Shown here: positions 1 to 8,927 of the stretch, in pieces
Numbering within the stretch: the stretch's first letter is position 1
How the letters are laid out: the number at the start of each line of letters is the position of its first letter
Virus record (IMG/VR): IMGVR_UViG_3300005467_000019
Location: 1-43,441 of that record
Length of the DNA: 43,441 nt
Reading direction: 5' to 3' (one strand)
DNA from: a virus
The notes under the pieces: model-generated
What the model was told of the DNA's origin: nothing
Databases searched by the model: none
What the model saw: only the letters and a program-made list of their open reading frames with translations
Program-made: the position numbers and the translations under genes

Positions 1-82
1 AAATAGCCCCGGGGGCACTTTTGAAGTAACTTTTCACTCCCCGGAAAGTCCAGGGAACTCACTCGAAGGGAGCTGATACTCG
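1..82. other. Left end of window, non-coding
   Basis: No gene is visible here. The segment has a short GC block (GCCCCGGGGGC near 6-16) and then a CTTTT-rich stretch, and it ends with a Shine-Dalgarno-like GAAGGGAG serving the first gene. Its place directly upstream of packaging genes is where cohesive ends usually lie. The window ends just after a strong hairpin at 43408-43433, so 1 and 43441 may be the natural genome ends. Sequence alone cannot confirm this. Confidence 0.35.
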
Positions 83-442
83 GTGCGCTCGAGGAGAAGT
101 AGCGAAGAACCTGCTCCAAGTCGAGGCAAACCGGCGTCAACTTCTGAGGGTCGAGAGAACCAGCTCATTGCGATGGCCATGGACCTCGCCGAGAAGCGTA
201 TTCGGGAAGGCACAGCCTCCGCGCAAGAGATCACGCACTTCCTCAAACTCGGATCGACGACTGGGATGCTCGAACGTGAGCGTCTGACCCGAGAGAACGA
301 ACTGCTTCGAGAGAAAGTCGATCAACTGGCCTCTGGCAAACGCATGGAGGAGCTGTACGAACAGGCCATCGAAGCAATGCGCACTTACTCCGGCCAAAAG
401 CCCGCGCATGGGGGTGACTATGATGCTGAGGACGTATTCTGA
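83..442 (+). CDS. Probable terminase small subunit
   Basis: This 119-residue protein probably recognises phage DNA and loads it onto the large terminase. It starts at a GTG with GAAGGGAG about 11 bases upstream. The core (residues about 25-70) reads like a conserved phage family: a basic N-terminus, then LAEKRIREGTASAQ, then ITHFLKLGSTTGMLERERL and a charged coiled-coil-like stretch rich in E, R and K. The C-terminus is acidic. It is the first gene of the packaging and head operon, directly before an HNH nuclease, which is a common order at cos ends of phages. The family match is from memory and the small-terminase role is inferred from position. A sigma-like or scaffolding role cannot be excluded. 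Confidence 0.6.
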   Translation: MRSRRSSEEPAPSRGKPASTSEGRENQLIAMAMDLAEKRIREGTASAQEITHFLKLGSTTGMLERERLTRENELLREKVDQLASGKRMEELYEQAIEAMRTYSGQKPAHGGDYDAEDVF

Positions 443-830
443 GCTCCGCAGACTCGATACGATCCAAGAACGCTTCGAGTACCTCAAGCTTCGAGGGCAA
501 GTAGGCGACAAGACGTTCGGTTACGACCGATGGATCAACCAGCAGTTCTACACGTCCGCGCAATGGCGGCATATCCGCCACGCAGTCATCACTCGAGACC
601 TCGGATGCGATCTCGGGATCGAAGGCTACGAGATTCATAGCGGACTTTACATTCATCACCTTAACCCGATGACAAAATCTGACATCGTAGAAGGTGATCC
701 GAGCATCCTCGACCCCGAATTCCTGATCACAACAACGCTAGTGACTCACAACGCCATTCACTACGGCGATGCGAAGCAGCTTCCGCGTCTCATGGTCGAG
801 CGGACGCCTGGCGACACAAAACTGTGGTAA
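423..830 (+). CDS. HNH endonuclease
   Basis: A 135-residue HNH nuclease. The domain is visible as FYTSAQWRHIRHAVITRD, then a CDLG segment where many HNH proteins have a zinc knuckle, then a GLYIHHLNP motif (catalytic HH) and a C-terminal THNAIHYGD (last H). Such proteins sit beside terminase genes in many phages and are needed for packaging or DNA end cleavage in HK97-like systems. The reading frame is open from 408, but GGGGGTG at 409-415 fits the ATG codons at 420 or 423 better, so I take 423. It overlaps the end of the small-terminase candidate. A free-standing homing nuclease is the alternative. Confidence 0.8.
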   Translation: MLRTYSELRRLDTIQERFEYLKLRGQVGDKTFGYDRWINQQFYTSAQWRHIRHAVITRDLGCDLGIEGYEIHSGLYIHHLNPMTKSDIVEGDPSILDPEFLITTTLVTHNAIHYGDAKQLPRLMVERTPGDTKLW

Positions 831-846
831 CGAGAGGAGCAAAACC

Positions 847-1623
847 ATGCGGGCTCACGGCATTCAGGTGCTGACGGACCAAGTCAAGGCAAAGCGTCCC
901 GGCGTCGTGATCTACGGCATCGGCGACGACGCCCACAAGCTCGAGGTTTCCGGTCACAACGAGGACGACACCGCTGGTGTTCGTGCCGAGGATCAGGACG
1001 CCGACAACACGCCGGAGCATCGCGCCATCGACGTCATGATCGGTCCGCGTTTCACCTCCGCCGACGCCAAGGCGCTGTTCGACGATCTTCGTTCGAACGC
1101 TGACAACCAGAAGCGTCTTCTCTACGTCATCTTCGATCGTCACATCGCCTCGGCGAGTCGTGGTTGGACGGTCCGGCCGTTCGACGGTGACGCTCACACC
1201 GATCACGTGCACGTCTCCGGTGAAGCCGACGCCGACGAGGTTGTCGTTCCCTGGACGCTCAGTGATTGGGGCTCGGCGCCGTCCGTGCCGCTGCCTCCGT
1301 CGATCCCTCTTCAGCTTGAGGTCGACGGAAAGCTCGGTCCGAAGACCATTTCTCGGTGGCAGCAGGTCATGGGGACTCCGGTCGACGGTGTCATCACACC
1401 TGGCGACAGCATGCTGGTTCGTGCGGTGCAGACGCACCTGAACAAGTACGTCACGCCGAGGCTTGTCGTCGACGGTGACGGCATCTACCAGAACGGCAAG
1501 CGCTACAAGACCATCGCGAACCTCCAGCAGTACCTTCGCGTCCCGGTCGACAGCTTCCTGTCGGTTCCGGTGTCGGAGACGATCAAGCAGCTTCAGCGCC
1601 GGCTGAACACCAACAAGTTCTAG
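847..1623 (+). CDS. Endolysin: metallopeptidase plus cell-wall binding region
   Basis: This 258-residue lysin probably cuts peptidoglycan cross-links at the end of infection. Residues 1-130 look like an M15-type zinc peptidase: candidate metal ligands are His37 (SGHNED), Asp62 (HRAIDVMIG) and a His of DHVHVS (120-122). Residues about 157-258 contain VDGKLGPKTISRWQ and VDGVI segments typical of peptidoglycan-binding repeats in actinophage lysins, followed by a second repeat-like tail. The start is ATG 847 with GAGAGGAG upstream; a longer open frame from 769 would overlap the HNH gene. It has no signal peptide, so export depends on the holins, which lie 20 kb away at 21588-22320. The exact bond cleaved is not readable from sequence. 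Confidence 0.8.
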   Translation: MRAHGIQVLTDQVKAKRPGVVIYGIGDDAHKLEVSGHNEDDTAGVRAEDQDADNTPEHRAIDVMIGPRFTSADAKALFDDLRSNADNQKRLLYVIFDRHIASASRGWTVRPFDGDAHTDHVHVSGEADADEVVVPWTLSDWGSAPSVPLPPSIPLQLEVDGKLGPKTISRWQQVMGTPVDGVITPGDSMLVRAVQTHLNKYVTPRLVVDGDGIYQNGKRYKTIANLQQYLRVPVDSFLSVPVSETIKQLQRRLNTNKF

Positions 1624-1643
1624 CACAAGGGAGGAGGTCCCAC

Positions 1644-2048
1644 GTGGACAGCATTCTCACTAGTGTCAAGAAAACCCTGAACCTGGACGAGGACTATACG
1701 TTCTATGACCCAGAGATCACGCTTCACATCAACTCGGTTTTCTCGACATTGACCCAACTGGGCGTCGGCCCTTCGATCGGGTTCGAGATTGAGGACAAGA
1801 CTGCCACGTGGGACAACTTCCTTGAGGGCAATCTTCAATACTCGTTCATCAAGTCCTATTTCTTCCTTCGGGTACGTCTTCTCTTCGATCCCCCGACGAC
1901 TAGCTACACGTTGGACTCGTTCGACAAGCAACTCAAGGAACTCGAGTGGCGCATTAACGTCGTTCGGGAGACCACCGCGTGGATTCCTGGGACGCCGGCG
2001 CTTCTTCCTGGCGACGAAGAGCTCATCCTCGATGGAGGTGGTCCGTAA
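1644..2048 (+). CDS. Probable head-tail adaptor (gp6-like)
   Basis: A 134-residue protein starting at GTG after GGGAGGAGG. It is largely helical in character with the phrases ITLHINSVFSTLTQLGVGPS, IKSYFFLRVRLLFDPP and LDSFDKQLKELEWRIN, which recur in a widespread phage family that I recall as gp6-like head-tail connectors. In that role it would form a ring beneath the portal. Its position upstream of the terminase rather than after the capsid gene is unusual, so the assignment is tentative. Its stop overlaps the next start (TAATG). Confidence 0.5.
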   Translation: MDSILTSVKKTLNLDEDYTFYDPEITLHINSVFSTLTQLGVGPSIGFEIEDKTATWDNFLEGNLQYSFIKSYFFLRVRLLFDPPTTSYTLDSFDKQLKELEWRINVVRETTAWIPGTPALLPGDEELILDGGGP

Positions 2049-2917
2049 TGCAGGTTCGGCAGGTCAAGTTCGAGCTGCGTGAGGGAACTGCCGCGGAATG
2101 GGCCGCCAAGAATCCCACGCTACGCGCCGGGGAGCCCGGCTATGAGCGGGATACCAACAAACTGAAAGTCGGCGACGGGAATACACCCTGGAATTCTCTC
2201 GGTTATTTGACCGGAGCGGGTTCGCAAGGTCCTCCTGGAGATTCTGCATACGAGGTGGCGGTTGCCAATGGTTTCGTCGGAACCGAGTCTCAGTGGTTGC
2301 TTTCGCTCGTTGGAGCAACGGGTTCAACAGGCCCTCAAGGACCGCAAGGAGATACTGGAGCGACCGGTGCCGCAGGACCTCAAGGAGACGGAGCTTATCC
2401 CCTAGCGGGGTATGGGTTCGTCGCCGCTAGTGCCCCTATCGAGACGGTTAAATCGGACTCGACTCATGGGAACAGCTGGGGCGCTCGTGTTTGGGTGCCG
2501 GCAGGAACACCGATCAATGGTCTTGGCGTTTTTGTGACGCAGACAGGAACCACGGGCTCTGGCAACAACGCATTCGCGATCTACGATGACAGTGGAAATC
2601 TCGTAGGCTCCACTCCGACGGACGATAACCTCTGGGTCGTCGCGCAAAGGCAGTGGGTCATTCGAAATCTATCGTCGCCGATCGCAGCTCAGGGCTCTGG
2701 CCGTTTCGTCTATGCGGTCAGCTCCAGAAACGGCGGCACCGATCCCTGGATAGCCTATCTGAACATTTCTTTCGGAGAGTTCATGATGAGCGGTGGGCCA
2801 ACCGGTAAGTTCCGTTCGCTCATTCCGGGCGGAATGAGTTCTAGCTTCCCGTCCACAATCAACGTAGCCACCCCGGGCAGCAATTTCGGGTATCTACCCT
2901 TGTACGTATTCGTCTGA
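2048..2917 (+). CDS. Collagen-like tail fibre / receptor-binding protein
   Basis: This 289-residue protein is probably an adsorption fibre. Residues 1-55 resemble the tail-attachment module of many siphovirus fibres (REGTAAEWAAKNPTLRAGEPGYERDT...KVGDGNTPW). Residues about 58-117 hold Gly-X-Y collagen-like runs (GSQGPPGDS, GATGSTGPQGPQGDTG) that would trimerise. The C-terminal about 170 residues are Gly-, Ser- and Thr-rich, beta-type and without a recognised fold, as expected for a host-binding tip. ATG 2048 overlaps the previous stop; an open extension to 1979 lies inside the previous gene and is unlikely. Its place between lysin and terminase genes is separate from the main tail cluster. Confidence 0.75.
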   Translation: MQVRQVKFELREGTAAEWAAKNPTLRAGEPGYERDTNKLKVGDGNTPWNSLGYLTGAGSQGPPGDSAYEVAVANGFVGTESQWLLSLVGATGSTGPQGPQGDTGATGAAGPQGDGAYPLAGYGFVAASAPIETVKSDSTHGNSWGARVWVPAGTPINGLGVFVTQTGTTGSGNNAFAIYDDSGNLVGSTPTDDNLWVVAQRQWVIRNLSSPIAAQGSGRFVYAVSSRNGGTDPWIAYLNISFGEFMMSGGPTGKFRSLIPGGMSSSFPSTINVATPGSNFGYLPLYVFV

Positions 2918-2928
2918 GAGGAGGAACG

Positions 2929-3570
2929 ATGCAGGATCTTGAGAATGAAGACGAAGTCCTAGGTGTCCTTGAGCACTTCGGTGTGAAGGGTATGCGTTGG
3001 GGACAGCGGAAGTCCCCCGCGGAACGTGTTGCGGCCGCTCAGGCGAAGACGAACCGTAAGGCCGTCAGGCAGGATGAGCGTCACGACCAGATGTGGCGTA
3101 ACAGCGCGAACGACAGCGCTCGTGCTTTCTGGGTCTACCACGCGGCCAAGAAGGACATGAAGAAGAACGGTATTCCTGCTCTGAACAATAGCCGGAAGTA
3201 CAAGGGCAAGGACCTCAAAGCCAACCCGAAGCTTCGCCAGCAGTACATGAAGGACTTCTCGGACGCCTTCACCAAGTCGATGAACCAGCAGTCGCTGCAC
3301 CAGATCGGCTTGGACTCGACCGGCACCAAGATGGTCAAGTTCACGTACGACATGAGTGATCCGCAGGTGCCCAAGGGCAAGATCGTCACGATCGGTGGTA
3401 CCAAGAAGAAGGTCAAGCACTCTGCGATCGATATTCCGGATCTGCCGGATGAGATCCCAGTGACGTTCACCTTCGGGCCGAACGGCGAGATCGTCGACGT
3501 CATCTATGACGACCCGGTGGAGCACTCGGAGAAGGTTGAGGATTTCCTCGTTGGAGTCCTCGCGCAGTAA
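2929..3570 (+). CDS. Virion-associated protein with HFGVKGMRWG motif
   Basis: A 213-residue basic protein. Residues 15-27 read EHFGVKGMRWGQR, a compact motif (H-[FY]-G-[VI]-K-G-M-[RK]-W-G) that recurs near one end of many phage head-associated proteins and whose function is not settled. The rest is Lys-rich and helical up to about residue 125, then a beta-rich segment ending in an acidic tail (DDPVEHSEKVEDFLVGVL). A role in the head, as a scaffold, internal or ejected protein, is inferred from the motif and from its place just before the terminase. GAGAGGAGG precedes the ATG. A related but different motif starts the RNA polymerase-like protein at 40461. Confidence 0.6.
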   Translation: MQDLENEDEVLGVLEHFGVKGMRWGQRKSPAERVAAAQAKTNRKAVRQDERHDQMWRNSANDSARAFWVYHAAKKDMKKNGIPALNNSRKYKGKDLKANPKLRQQYMKDFSDAFTKSMNQQSLHQIGLDSTGTKMVKFTYDMSDPQVPKGKIVTIGGTKKKVKHSAIDIPDLPDEIPVTFTFGPNGEIVDVIYDDPVEHSEKVEDFLVGVLAQ

Positions 3571-3597
3571 GCACCATCATCAAGTAAAGGGAGCGTC

Positions 3598-3879
3598 ATG
3601 GACAACGAGCAGCTCAAGGTTCTCGAGGCGATCAACGAGGGAGCCGTACCGACGGGAGACTGGACCGACAAGCCGGCGATCCCCGCGAGCACGGTGGAGG
3701 CTACCAACACGTCGGCACGAGGCATGTTCGTCGAGGTCACTGGTGGCACTGTCACTGTGGTCAAGGTGGACGGTGTCACCGTGGGTGCCCGCGTCTCGGG
3801 CATGTTCTACGTTCGTCCGGGGAGCACGATCGCGCTGACCTACAGCGTGGCGCCGACCTGGCAGTGGTTCTCCGTCTAG
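3598..3879 (+). CDS. Small beta-rich structural protein
   Basis: A 93-residue protein with a short helical N-terminus and then alternating hydrophobic strands (GMFVEVTGGTVTVVKVDG, GMFYVRPGSTIALTYSV). This pattern suggests a small beta-sandwich. Similar short proteins occur in actinophage head or tail operons, where they may decorate capsids or fibres; I cannot decide which. AAAGGGAG precedes the ATG. It has no cysteine, signal peptide or catalytic motif. Confidence 0.55.
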   Translation: MDNEQLKVLEAINEGAVPTGDWTDKPAIPASTVEATNTSARGMFVEVTGGTVTVVKVDGVTVGARVSGMFYVRPGSTIALTYSVAPTWQWFSV

Positions 3880-3898
3880 TTCGAGGGGAGGATTGGCA

Positions 3899-5644
3899 AT
3901 GGGTCTATCGAATACAGCGACTCCGATCTACTACGGTCTGTTTCGTGACGCGGTTCTCCGTGGAGAGATTCCCGTAAACCGGGAAATTGCAATGGAGATG
4001 AACCGTATCGATGCTCTCATTGCCAATCCGAACTACTACTACGACGACTTGGCCGTCGAGGGGTTCATTCTCTTCTGTGAGAACGAGCTAACGCTAACTG
4101 ATGGTAGTGACTTGCATCTGCTGCCGTCGTTCAAGGTGTGGGCGGAACAGATCTTCGGTTGGTATGAGTTCGTAGATCGTCAAGTCTACGAGCCAGATCT
4201 CAACCACCCGCTTGGTGGTCACTACGTAACTAAGGTGATCAAGAAGCGCCTTACTACCAAGCAATACCTGATCGTGGCACGTGGCGCAGCCAAGTCGATG
4301 TACGCATCGTGCCTCCAAAACTACTTTCTAACGGTCGACACGGCAACGACCCACCAGATCACCACCGCTCCGACCATGAAGCAGGCCGACGAGGTCATGT
4401 CTCCCATGCGGACGGCGATCACCAGAAGCCGCGGCCCCCTATACAAGTTCCTAACCGAGGGTTCCCTCCAGAACACCACCGGGTCCCGGGCCAATCGAGT
4501 GAAGCTGGCCTCTACCAAGAAGGGCGTTGAGAACTTCCTGACTGGTTCTCTGCTCGAGATCCGGCCGATGGCGATCAACAAGCTACAAGGACTTCGCCCC
4601 AAGGTGTCGACGATCGACGAGTGGTTGTCTGGAGATCTGAGAGAGGATGTTGTCGGTGCTGTTGAGCAAGGAGCGTCGAAGCTCGACGACTGGCTGATCA
4701 TTGCTATCAGTTCTGAGGGAACGGTTCGGAACGGTTCTGGCGACACAATCAAAATGGAACTCGCCAGTATACTGCGAGGCGAGTACGACGCTCCTCACGT
4801 CTCGATCTGGCATTACAAACTGGACGAGTTGGAGGAAGTCGCCGATCCTCGCATGTGGCCGAAGGCGAATCCGAACATTGGCATGACCGTTTCTTACGAA
4901 ACGTACCAGCTCGACGTGGAACGTGCCGAAAAGGCCCCAGCTTCTAGGAATGACATCCTAGCGAAGCGATTCGGCATCCCCATGGAAGGCTACACATACT
5001 TCTTCACCTACGAAGAGACCATTCCGCACCGGCCTGTCAGCTTCTGGGAGATGCCGTGTTCACTCGGAGCTGACCTTTCACAGGGTGACGACTTCTGTGC
5101 ATTCACTTTCCTTTTCCCACTCCGCAGTGGTTTCGGTGTCAAGACCCGAAGCTACATTTCAAGACTAACCCTTGACAGACTTCCTGGTGCCATGCGCATC
5201 AAGTACCAGGAGTTTATGGACGAGGGTAGCCTTCACGTTCTTGAGGGATCAATCCTCGAGATGATGGAGGTCTACGAAGACCTTGAGGCCTTCATAGAAC
5301 GTGAGAAGTACGATGTTCGTGCTCTCGGGTTCGACCCCTATAACGCTAAGGAGTTCGTGACTCGCTGGGAACAGGAAAACGGGCCTTACGCGATCGAGAA
5401 GGTCATTCAGGGCGCCAAAACCGAGTCGGTTCCTCTCGGAGAGCTCAAGATCATGAGCGAACAGCGTCTACTTATATTCGACCAACGGCTGATGATGTTC
5501 GCAATGGGCAACTGCATCACGCTTGAGGACACCAATGGGAACCGGAAGCTCCTGAAGAAACGTCAGGATGAGAAGATCGACAATGTGGCGGCCTTGATGG
5601 ACGCTTACGTTGCGTACAAGGCCAACAAGGAGGCGTTCGAATGA
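3899..5644 (+). CDS. terL: Terminase large subunit
   Basis: This 581-residue protein is the packaging motor ATPase and nuclease. A Walker A-like loop is at residues 126-133 (VARGAAKS), and Walker B with the catalytic acidic pair is in STIDEW at about 237-242. A second domain has RNase H-like nuclease signatures: Asp in GADLSQGDD (about 392), FDPYNAK (about 480) and a late Asp in KIDNVAALMDA. Length and order fit siphovirus large terminases. I prefer ATG 3899 with GAGGGGAGG upstream over the in-frame TTG at 3893. It is followed directly by the portal gene, the standard order. Confidence 0.95.
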   Translation: MGLSNTATPIYYGLFRDAVLRGEIPVNREIAMEMNRIDALIANPNYYYDDLAVEGFILFCENELTLTDGSDLHLLPSFKVWAEQIFGWYEFVDRQVYEPDLNHPLGGHYVTKVIKKRLTTKQYLIVARGAAKSMYASCLQNYFLTVDTATTHQITTAPTMKQADEVMSPMRTAITRSRGPLYKFLTEGSLQNTTGSRANRVKLASTKKGVENFLTGSLLEIRPMAINKLQGLRPKVSTIDEWLSGDLREDVVGAVEQGASKLDDWLIIAISSEGTVRNGSGDTIKMELASILRGEYDAPHVSIWHYKLDELEEVADPRMWPKANPNIGMTVSYETYQLDVERAEKAPASRNDILAKRFGIPMEGYTYFFTYEETIPHRPVSFWEMPCSLGADLSQGDDFCAFTFLFPLRSGFGVKTRSYISRLTLDRLPGAMRIKYQEFMDEGSLHVLEGSILEMMEVYEDLEAFIEREKYDVRALGFDPYNAKEFVTRWEQENGPYAIEKVIQGAKTESVPLGELKIMSEQRLLIFDQRLMMFAMGNCITLEDTNGNRKLLKKRQDEKIDNVAALMDAYVAYKANKEAFE

Positions 5645-5665
5645 GATCTCGAGGGGAGGTGACCT

Positions 5666-6925
5666 GTGCCAAGCATCCTGAGTAGATTCAGAGCGAGGAT
5701 CTCGCACGCGTGGAATGCGTTCACGAATGAGAAGCTGGAAGATCGTATTCGAGTTGCCGGCGGCGGTGGCACTAGCTACAGCTGGCGACCGGACAAGATT
5801 CGAATGCGGTATTCCAACGAACGTTCGATCATCGCTTCGATCTACATGCGCCTCGGAATCGATGCGTCATCGGTCGACATCCGTCACATCCGTCGAGATG
5901 CGGACGGACGTTACATAGAGGACATCAACAGCGGTTTGCAGAATTGCCTGAGTCTCGAAGCCAACATCGACCAAGCAGCTCGACAACTCCGCCAAGACAT
6001 CTTCCAGACGCTATTCGATCGTGGTTGCATTGCCATCGTCCCTGTCGACACTTCGGTGGACCCGTCTTCGACGGGCTTCGACATCAAGACGTTGCGCGTG
6101 GGGACCATCGTCGAATGGTTCCCGAAGCATGTTCGGGTGAACCTGTACAACGAAGAGAAGGGTTTCCGGGAGGACATCACTCTCGAGAAGAAGTTCGTTG
6201 CGATCGTGGAGAATCCACTCTACACGGTGATGAACGAGCCGAACTCGACTCTTCAGCGACTTGTTCGAAAGCTCAACCTGCTCGATGTGGTTGACGAACA
6301 GTCAAGCTCCGGCAAACTGGATCTGATCATTCAGCTTCCTTACGTCGTCAAGTCTGAAGCGAAGCGACAGCAGGCGATGCAGAGGAAGTCAGACCTCGAC
6401 GATCAGCTCCAGAACAGCAAGTACGGCGTCGCCTACATCGACGGCACGGAGAAGATCACCCAGCTGAACCGGCCGGCGGAGAACAACCTCCTCAAACAGG
6501 TCGAGATCCTGACCGAGCTTCTCTACTCCCAACTCGGTCTGACGACCAACGTCATGAACGGGACGGCCGACGAGGCCACCATGAGGAACTACTATGCCCG
6601 CACCATCGAGCCGCTAGTCGCCGCGGTGGTAGAAGCCATGCGGAGGGCATACCTCACCAAGACCGCTCGGTCCCAGGGCCAGTGGATCGCCTTCTACAAC
6701 GATCAGTTCAAGCTTGTTCCGTTGAAGGACCTCGCTGAGATCGCTGACAAGTTCCGTCGTGGAGAGATCGGATCACCGAACGACTTCCGACAAGTCATTG
6801 GCTGGAAGCCGCTGAAGACCGCAACTGCCGACGACACAAGAAACACCAACATGCCGGCTCCGTCGGAGTCGAATCCGTCAACAACTCAGAAACCGGAAGG
6901 GGACAGTCAAAATGGAAGCAGCTGA
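5666..6925 (+). CDS. Portal protein
   Basis: This 419-residue protein forms the dodecameric DNA entry vertex. It begins at GTG 5666 after GAGGGGAGG. Portal-type features include an N-terminal YSNERSIIASIYMRLGIDASS clamp-like region, a long helical middle (KSEAKRQQAMQRKSDLDDQLQNS) matching the stem, and the GTADEATMRNYYARTIEPL segment seen in HK97-type portals where subunits bind one another. The tail is Pro-, Ser- and Asn-rich and probably disordered. It overlaps the start of the protease-capsid fusion by 14 bases, so translation is probably coupled. Confidence 0.9.
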   Translation: MPSILSRFRARISHAWNAFTNEKLEDRIRVAGGGGTSYSWRPDKIRMRYSNERSIIASIYMRLGIDASSVDIRHIRRDADGRYIEDINSGLQNCLSLEANIDQAARQLRQDIFQTLFDRGCIAIVPVDTSVDPSSTGFDIKTLRVGTIVEWFPKHVRVNLYNEEKGFREDITLEKKFVAIVENPLYTVMNEPNSTLQRLVRKLNLLDVVDEQSSSGKLDLIIQLPYVVKSEAKRQQAMQRKSDLDDQLQNSKYGVAYIDGTEKITQLNRPAENNLLKQVEILTELLYSQLGLTTNVMNGTADEATMRNYYARTIEPLVAAVVEAMRRAYLTKTARSQGQWIAFYNDQFKLVPLKDLAEIADKFRRGEIGSPNDFRQVIGWKPLKTATADDTRNTNMPAPSESNPSTTQKPEGDSQNGSS

Positions 6926-8912
6926 CTTCAGCGGCTACGCCACCAAAGCTGGACTCAGGTGCTCCGACGGTCGAACCATCACCGCGCAGGCCTTCCAGCA
7001 CATGGATAAGGTCAAGGTTCCGCTCGTCTGGCAGCACACCCACAACGAGCCTGCCAAGGTCCTCGGTCATGCGATCCTCGAGGCCCGGCCCGACGGCGTT
7101 TACTGCCACGGCTTCTTCAACGAGACCGAGAACGGCAAGAACGCCAAGATCCTCGTTCAGCACAAGGACATCGAGAAGCTCTCGATCTGGGCGAACCAGC
7201 TCGTGGAGAAGTCGAAGCAGGTCCTGCACGGCTTCATCCGTGAGGTCAGCCTGGTCATGTCGGGCGCAAACCCCGGCGCGTTCATCGACAACATTCGCAT
7301 CGCACACGGCGAAGGCGATATCGACGTTCTGGACGACGAGGCGATCATCCACACCGGCCTGACGTTCGATTTCGTCGCAGAGACGGAAACGCCGGAGGGC
7401 GGCACGGTCGAGCACAAGGAGACCGAGCGTACCCCGCAGGAGATCTACGACTCCTTCGACGAGGACCAGAAGAAATTGGTCCACTCCATGGTCTCGAAGG
7501 CCCTCAAGGCCGATGGGGCTGCCGCCGAGCACTCGGACGGTACCGGAAACACCGACGAGGGTGACCTCGAACACAAGGAAGGGCAAGAAGAGATGACCCA
7601 TCGCAACGTTTTCGACAAGACCGACGACGGCGACCAGACGAACGGCAAGCTCCGGTACCTGGCGCACTCGGACGTGGTCTCGATCGCCGAGGAGTTCAAG
7701 CGCTGCGGCTCCTTCAAGGAGGCCTGGCAGTCCTTCAAGAAGGAGAAGGGCCTCGAGCTCAAGCACGGCATCGACAACATCGAGCTGCTGTTCCCGGACG
7801 CGAAGATGGTCGGCGACGGTCCCGAGTGGGACAAGCGCCGCACCGAGTGGGTCGCCGAGGTGCTCAACGGCACCAGCAAGACCCCCTTCTCCAAGATCAA
7901 GACCATGGTGGCGAACCTGACCCTGCTGGCGGCCCGTGCCAAGGGCTACGTCAAGGGTTCGATGAAGAAGGAAGAGTTCTTCGCGCTCACCAAGCGGACC
8001 ACCGGCCCGACCACGGTCTACAAGAAGCAGGGCCTCGACCGGGACGACATCGTCGACATCACCGAGATGGACGTCGTCGCCTGGCTCTGGGGCGAGATCC
8101 GGCTCATGCTGGAGGAGGAAATCGCGCGAGCGATCCTCATCGGCGACGGCCGTGACGTGGAGGACGAGGACAAGATCGCCGACCCGGCGGGTGCGTCTTC
8201 CGGCGACGGCATCCGTTCGATCCTGCACGACCACGACTACTACGCGCACACGATCAACGTCAACCTCGGCGCCACGCCGGACTACCTCCTGTTCATCGAC
8301 AAGGTGATCGAGAGCCGCCGCTACTACAAGGGCTCCGGTCTGCCGACGATGTTCACGACCGAGATCCACATCGCCAAGATGCTGACCCTGCGCAGCGATC
8401 TCACCGGTCTGCGGCTGTACCGCAACCTGGAGGAGCTGGCGACCGAGATGCGCGTCTCCAAGATCGTGCCCGTCGAGGCCATGGAGGAGGAGACCGATCT
8501 GATCGCGATCCTCGTCAACCTCCGCGATTACAACGTCGGCACGACCAAGGGCGGCGAGATCACCCGGTTCGACGACTTCGACATCGACTTCAACAAGTAC
8601 AAGTACCTCATGGAGGCTCGCCTGTCCGGCGCGCTCACCAAGGTGAAGTCGGCGCAGATCTACAAGTCCGTGACGAGCACCGACACGCTGGTGACCCCGA
8701 ACGCTCCGACCTTCGTGTCGAGCACGGGCGTCGTGACCATCGTCGCCACCACGGGTGTGGTCTACAAGAACAAGGACACGGGCGCGACCCTGTCCACCGG
8801 TGCTCAGGCGGCAATCGCCTCGGGCGCGTCCATCACCGTGGTCGCCACGCCGGCGTCGGGCTACTACCTGGCCGACAACATCAACGACGAGTGGACCTTC
8901 ACTCGCGACTAA
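6912..8912 (+). CDS. Prohead protease fused to major capsid protein
   Basis: A single 666-residue open frame joins two jobs. Residues 1-140 look like an S78-type prohead protease: a candidate catalytic His in WQHTH (42-44) and Ser113 in REVSLVMSGANPGA. An acidic linker (about 150-227, with several EH and HKE phrases) follows and could act as a scaffold or delta domain. From about 228 the protein is HK97-like major capsid: a long spine-helix-like region, LTLLAARAKGYVKGS, and a conserved ADYLL/MFTTEIHIAKML core. Residues about 596-666 form an Ig-like domain probably exposed on the capsid. An internal ATG at 7593 could give a capsid-only product, though its ribosome site (GGAAGGG) is far upstream. 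No frameshift is visible. Confidence 0.88.
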   Translation: MEAADFSGYATKAGLRCSDGRTITAQAFQHMDKVKVPLVWQHTHNEPAKVLGHAILEARPDGVYCHGFFNETENGKNAKILVQHKDIEKLSIWANQLVEKSKQVLHGFIREVSLVMSGANPGAFIDNIRIAHGEGDIDVLDDEAIIHTGLTFDFVAETETPEGGTVEHKETERTPQEIYDSFDEDQKKLVHSMVSKALKADGAAAEHSDGTGNTDEGDLEHKEGQEEMTHRNVFDKTDDGDQTNGKLRYLAHSDVVSIAEEFKRCGSFKEAWQSFKKEKGLELKHGIDNIELLFPDAKMVGDGPEWDKRRTEWVAEVLNGTSKTPFSKIKTMVANLTLLAARAKGYVKGSMKKEEFFALTKRTTGPTTVYKKQGLDRDDIVDITEMDVVAWLWGEIRLMLEEEIARAILIGDGRDVEDEDKIADPAGASSGDGIRSILHDHDYYAHTINVNLGATPDYLLFIDKVIESRRYYKGSGLPTMFTTEIHIAKMLTLRSDLTGLRLYRNLEELATEMRVSKIVPVEAMEEETDLIAILVNLRDYNVGTTKGGEITRFDDFDIDFNKYKYLMEARLSGALTKVKSAQIYKSVTSTDTLVTPNAPTFVSSTGVVTIVATTGVVYKNKDTGATLSTGAQAAIASGASITVVATPASGYYLADNINDEWTFTRD

Positions 8913-8927
8913 GCGAGGGGACTCGCA

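Noticed and set aside
769-846. Longer start for the endolysin at 769
   Set aside because: It would overlap the HNH gene by 62 bases, while ATG 847 has a good GAGAGGAG site.
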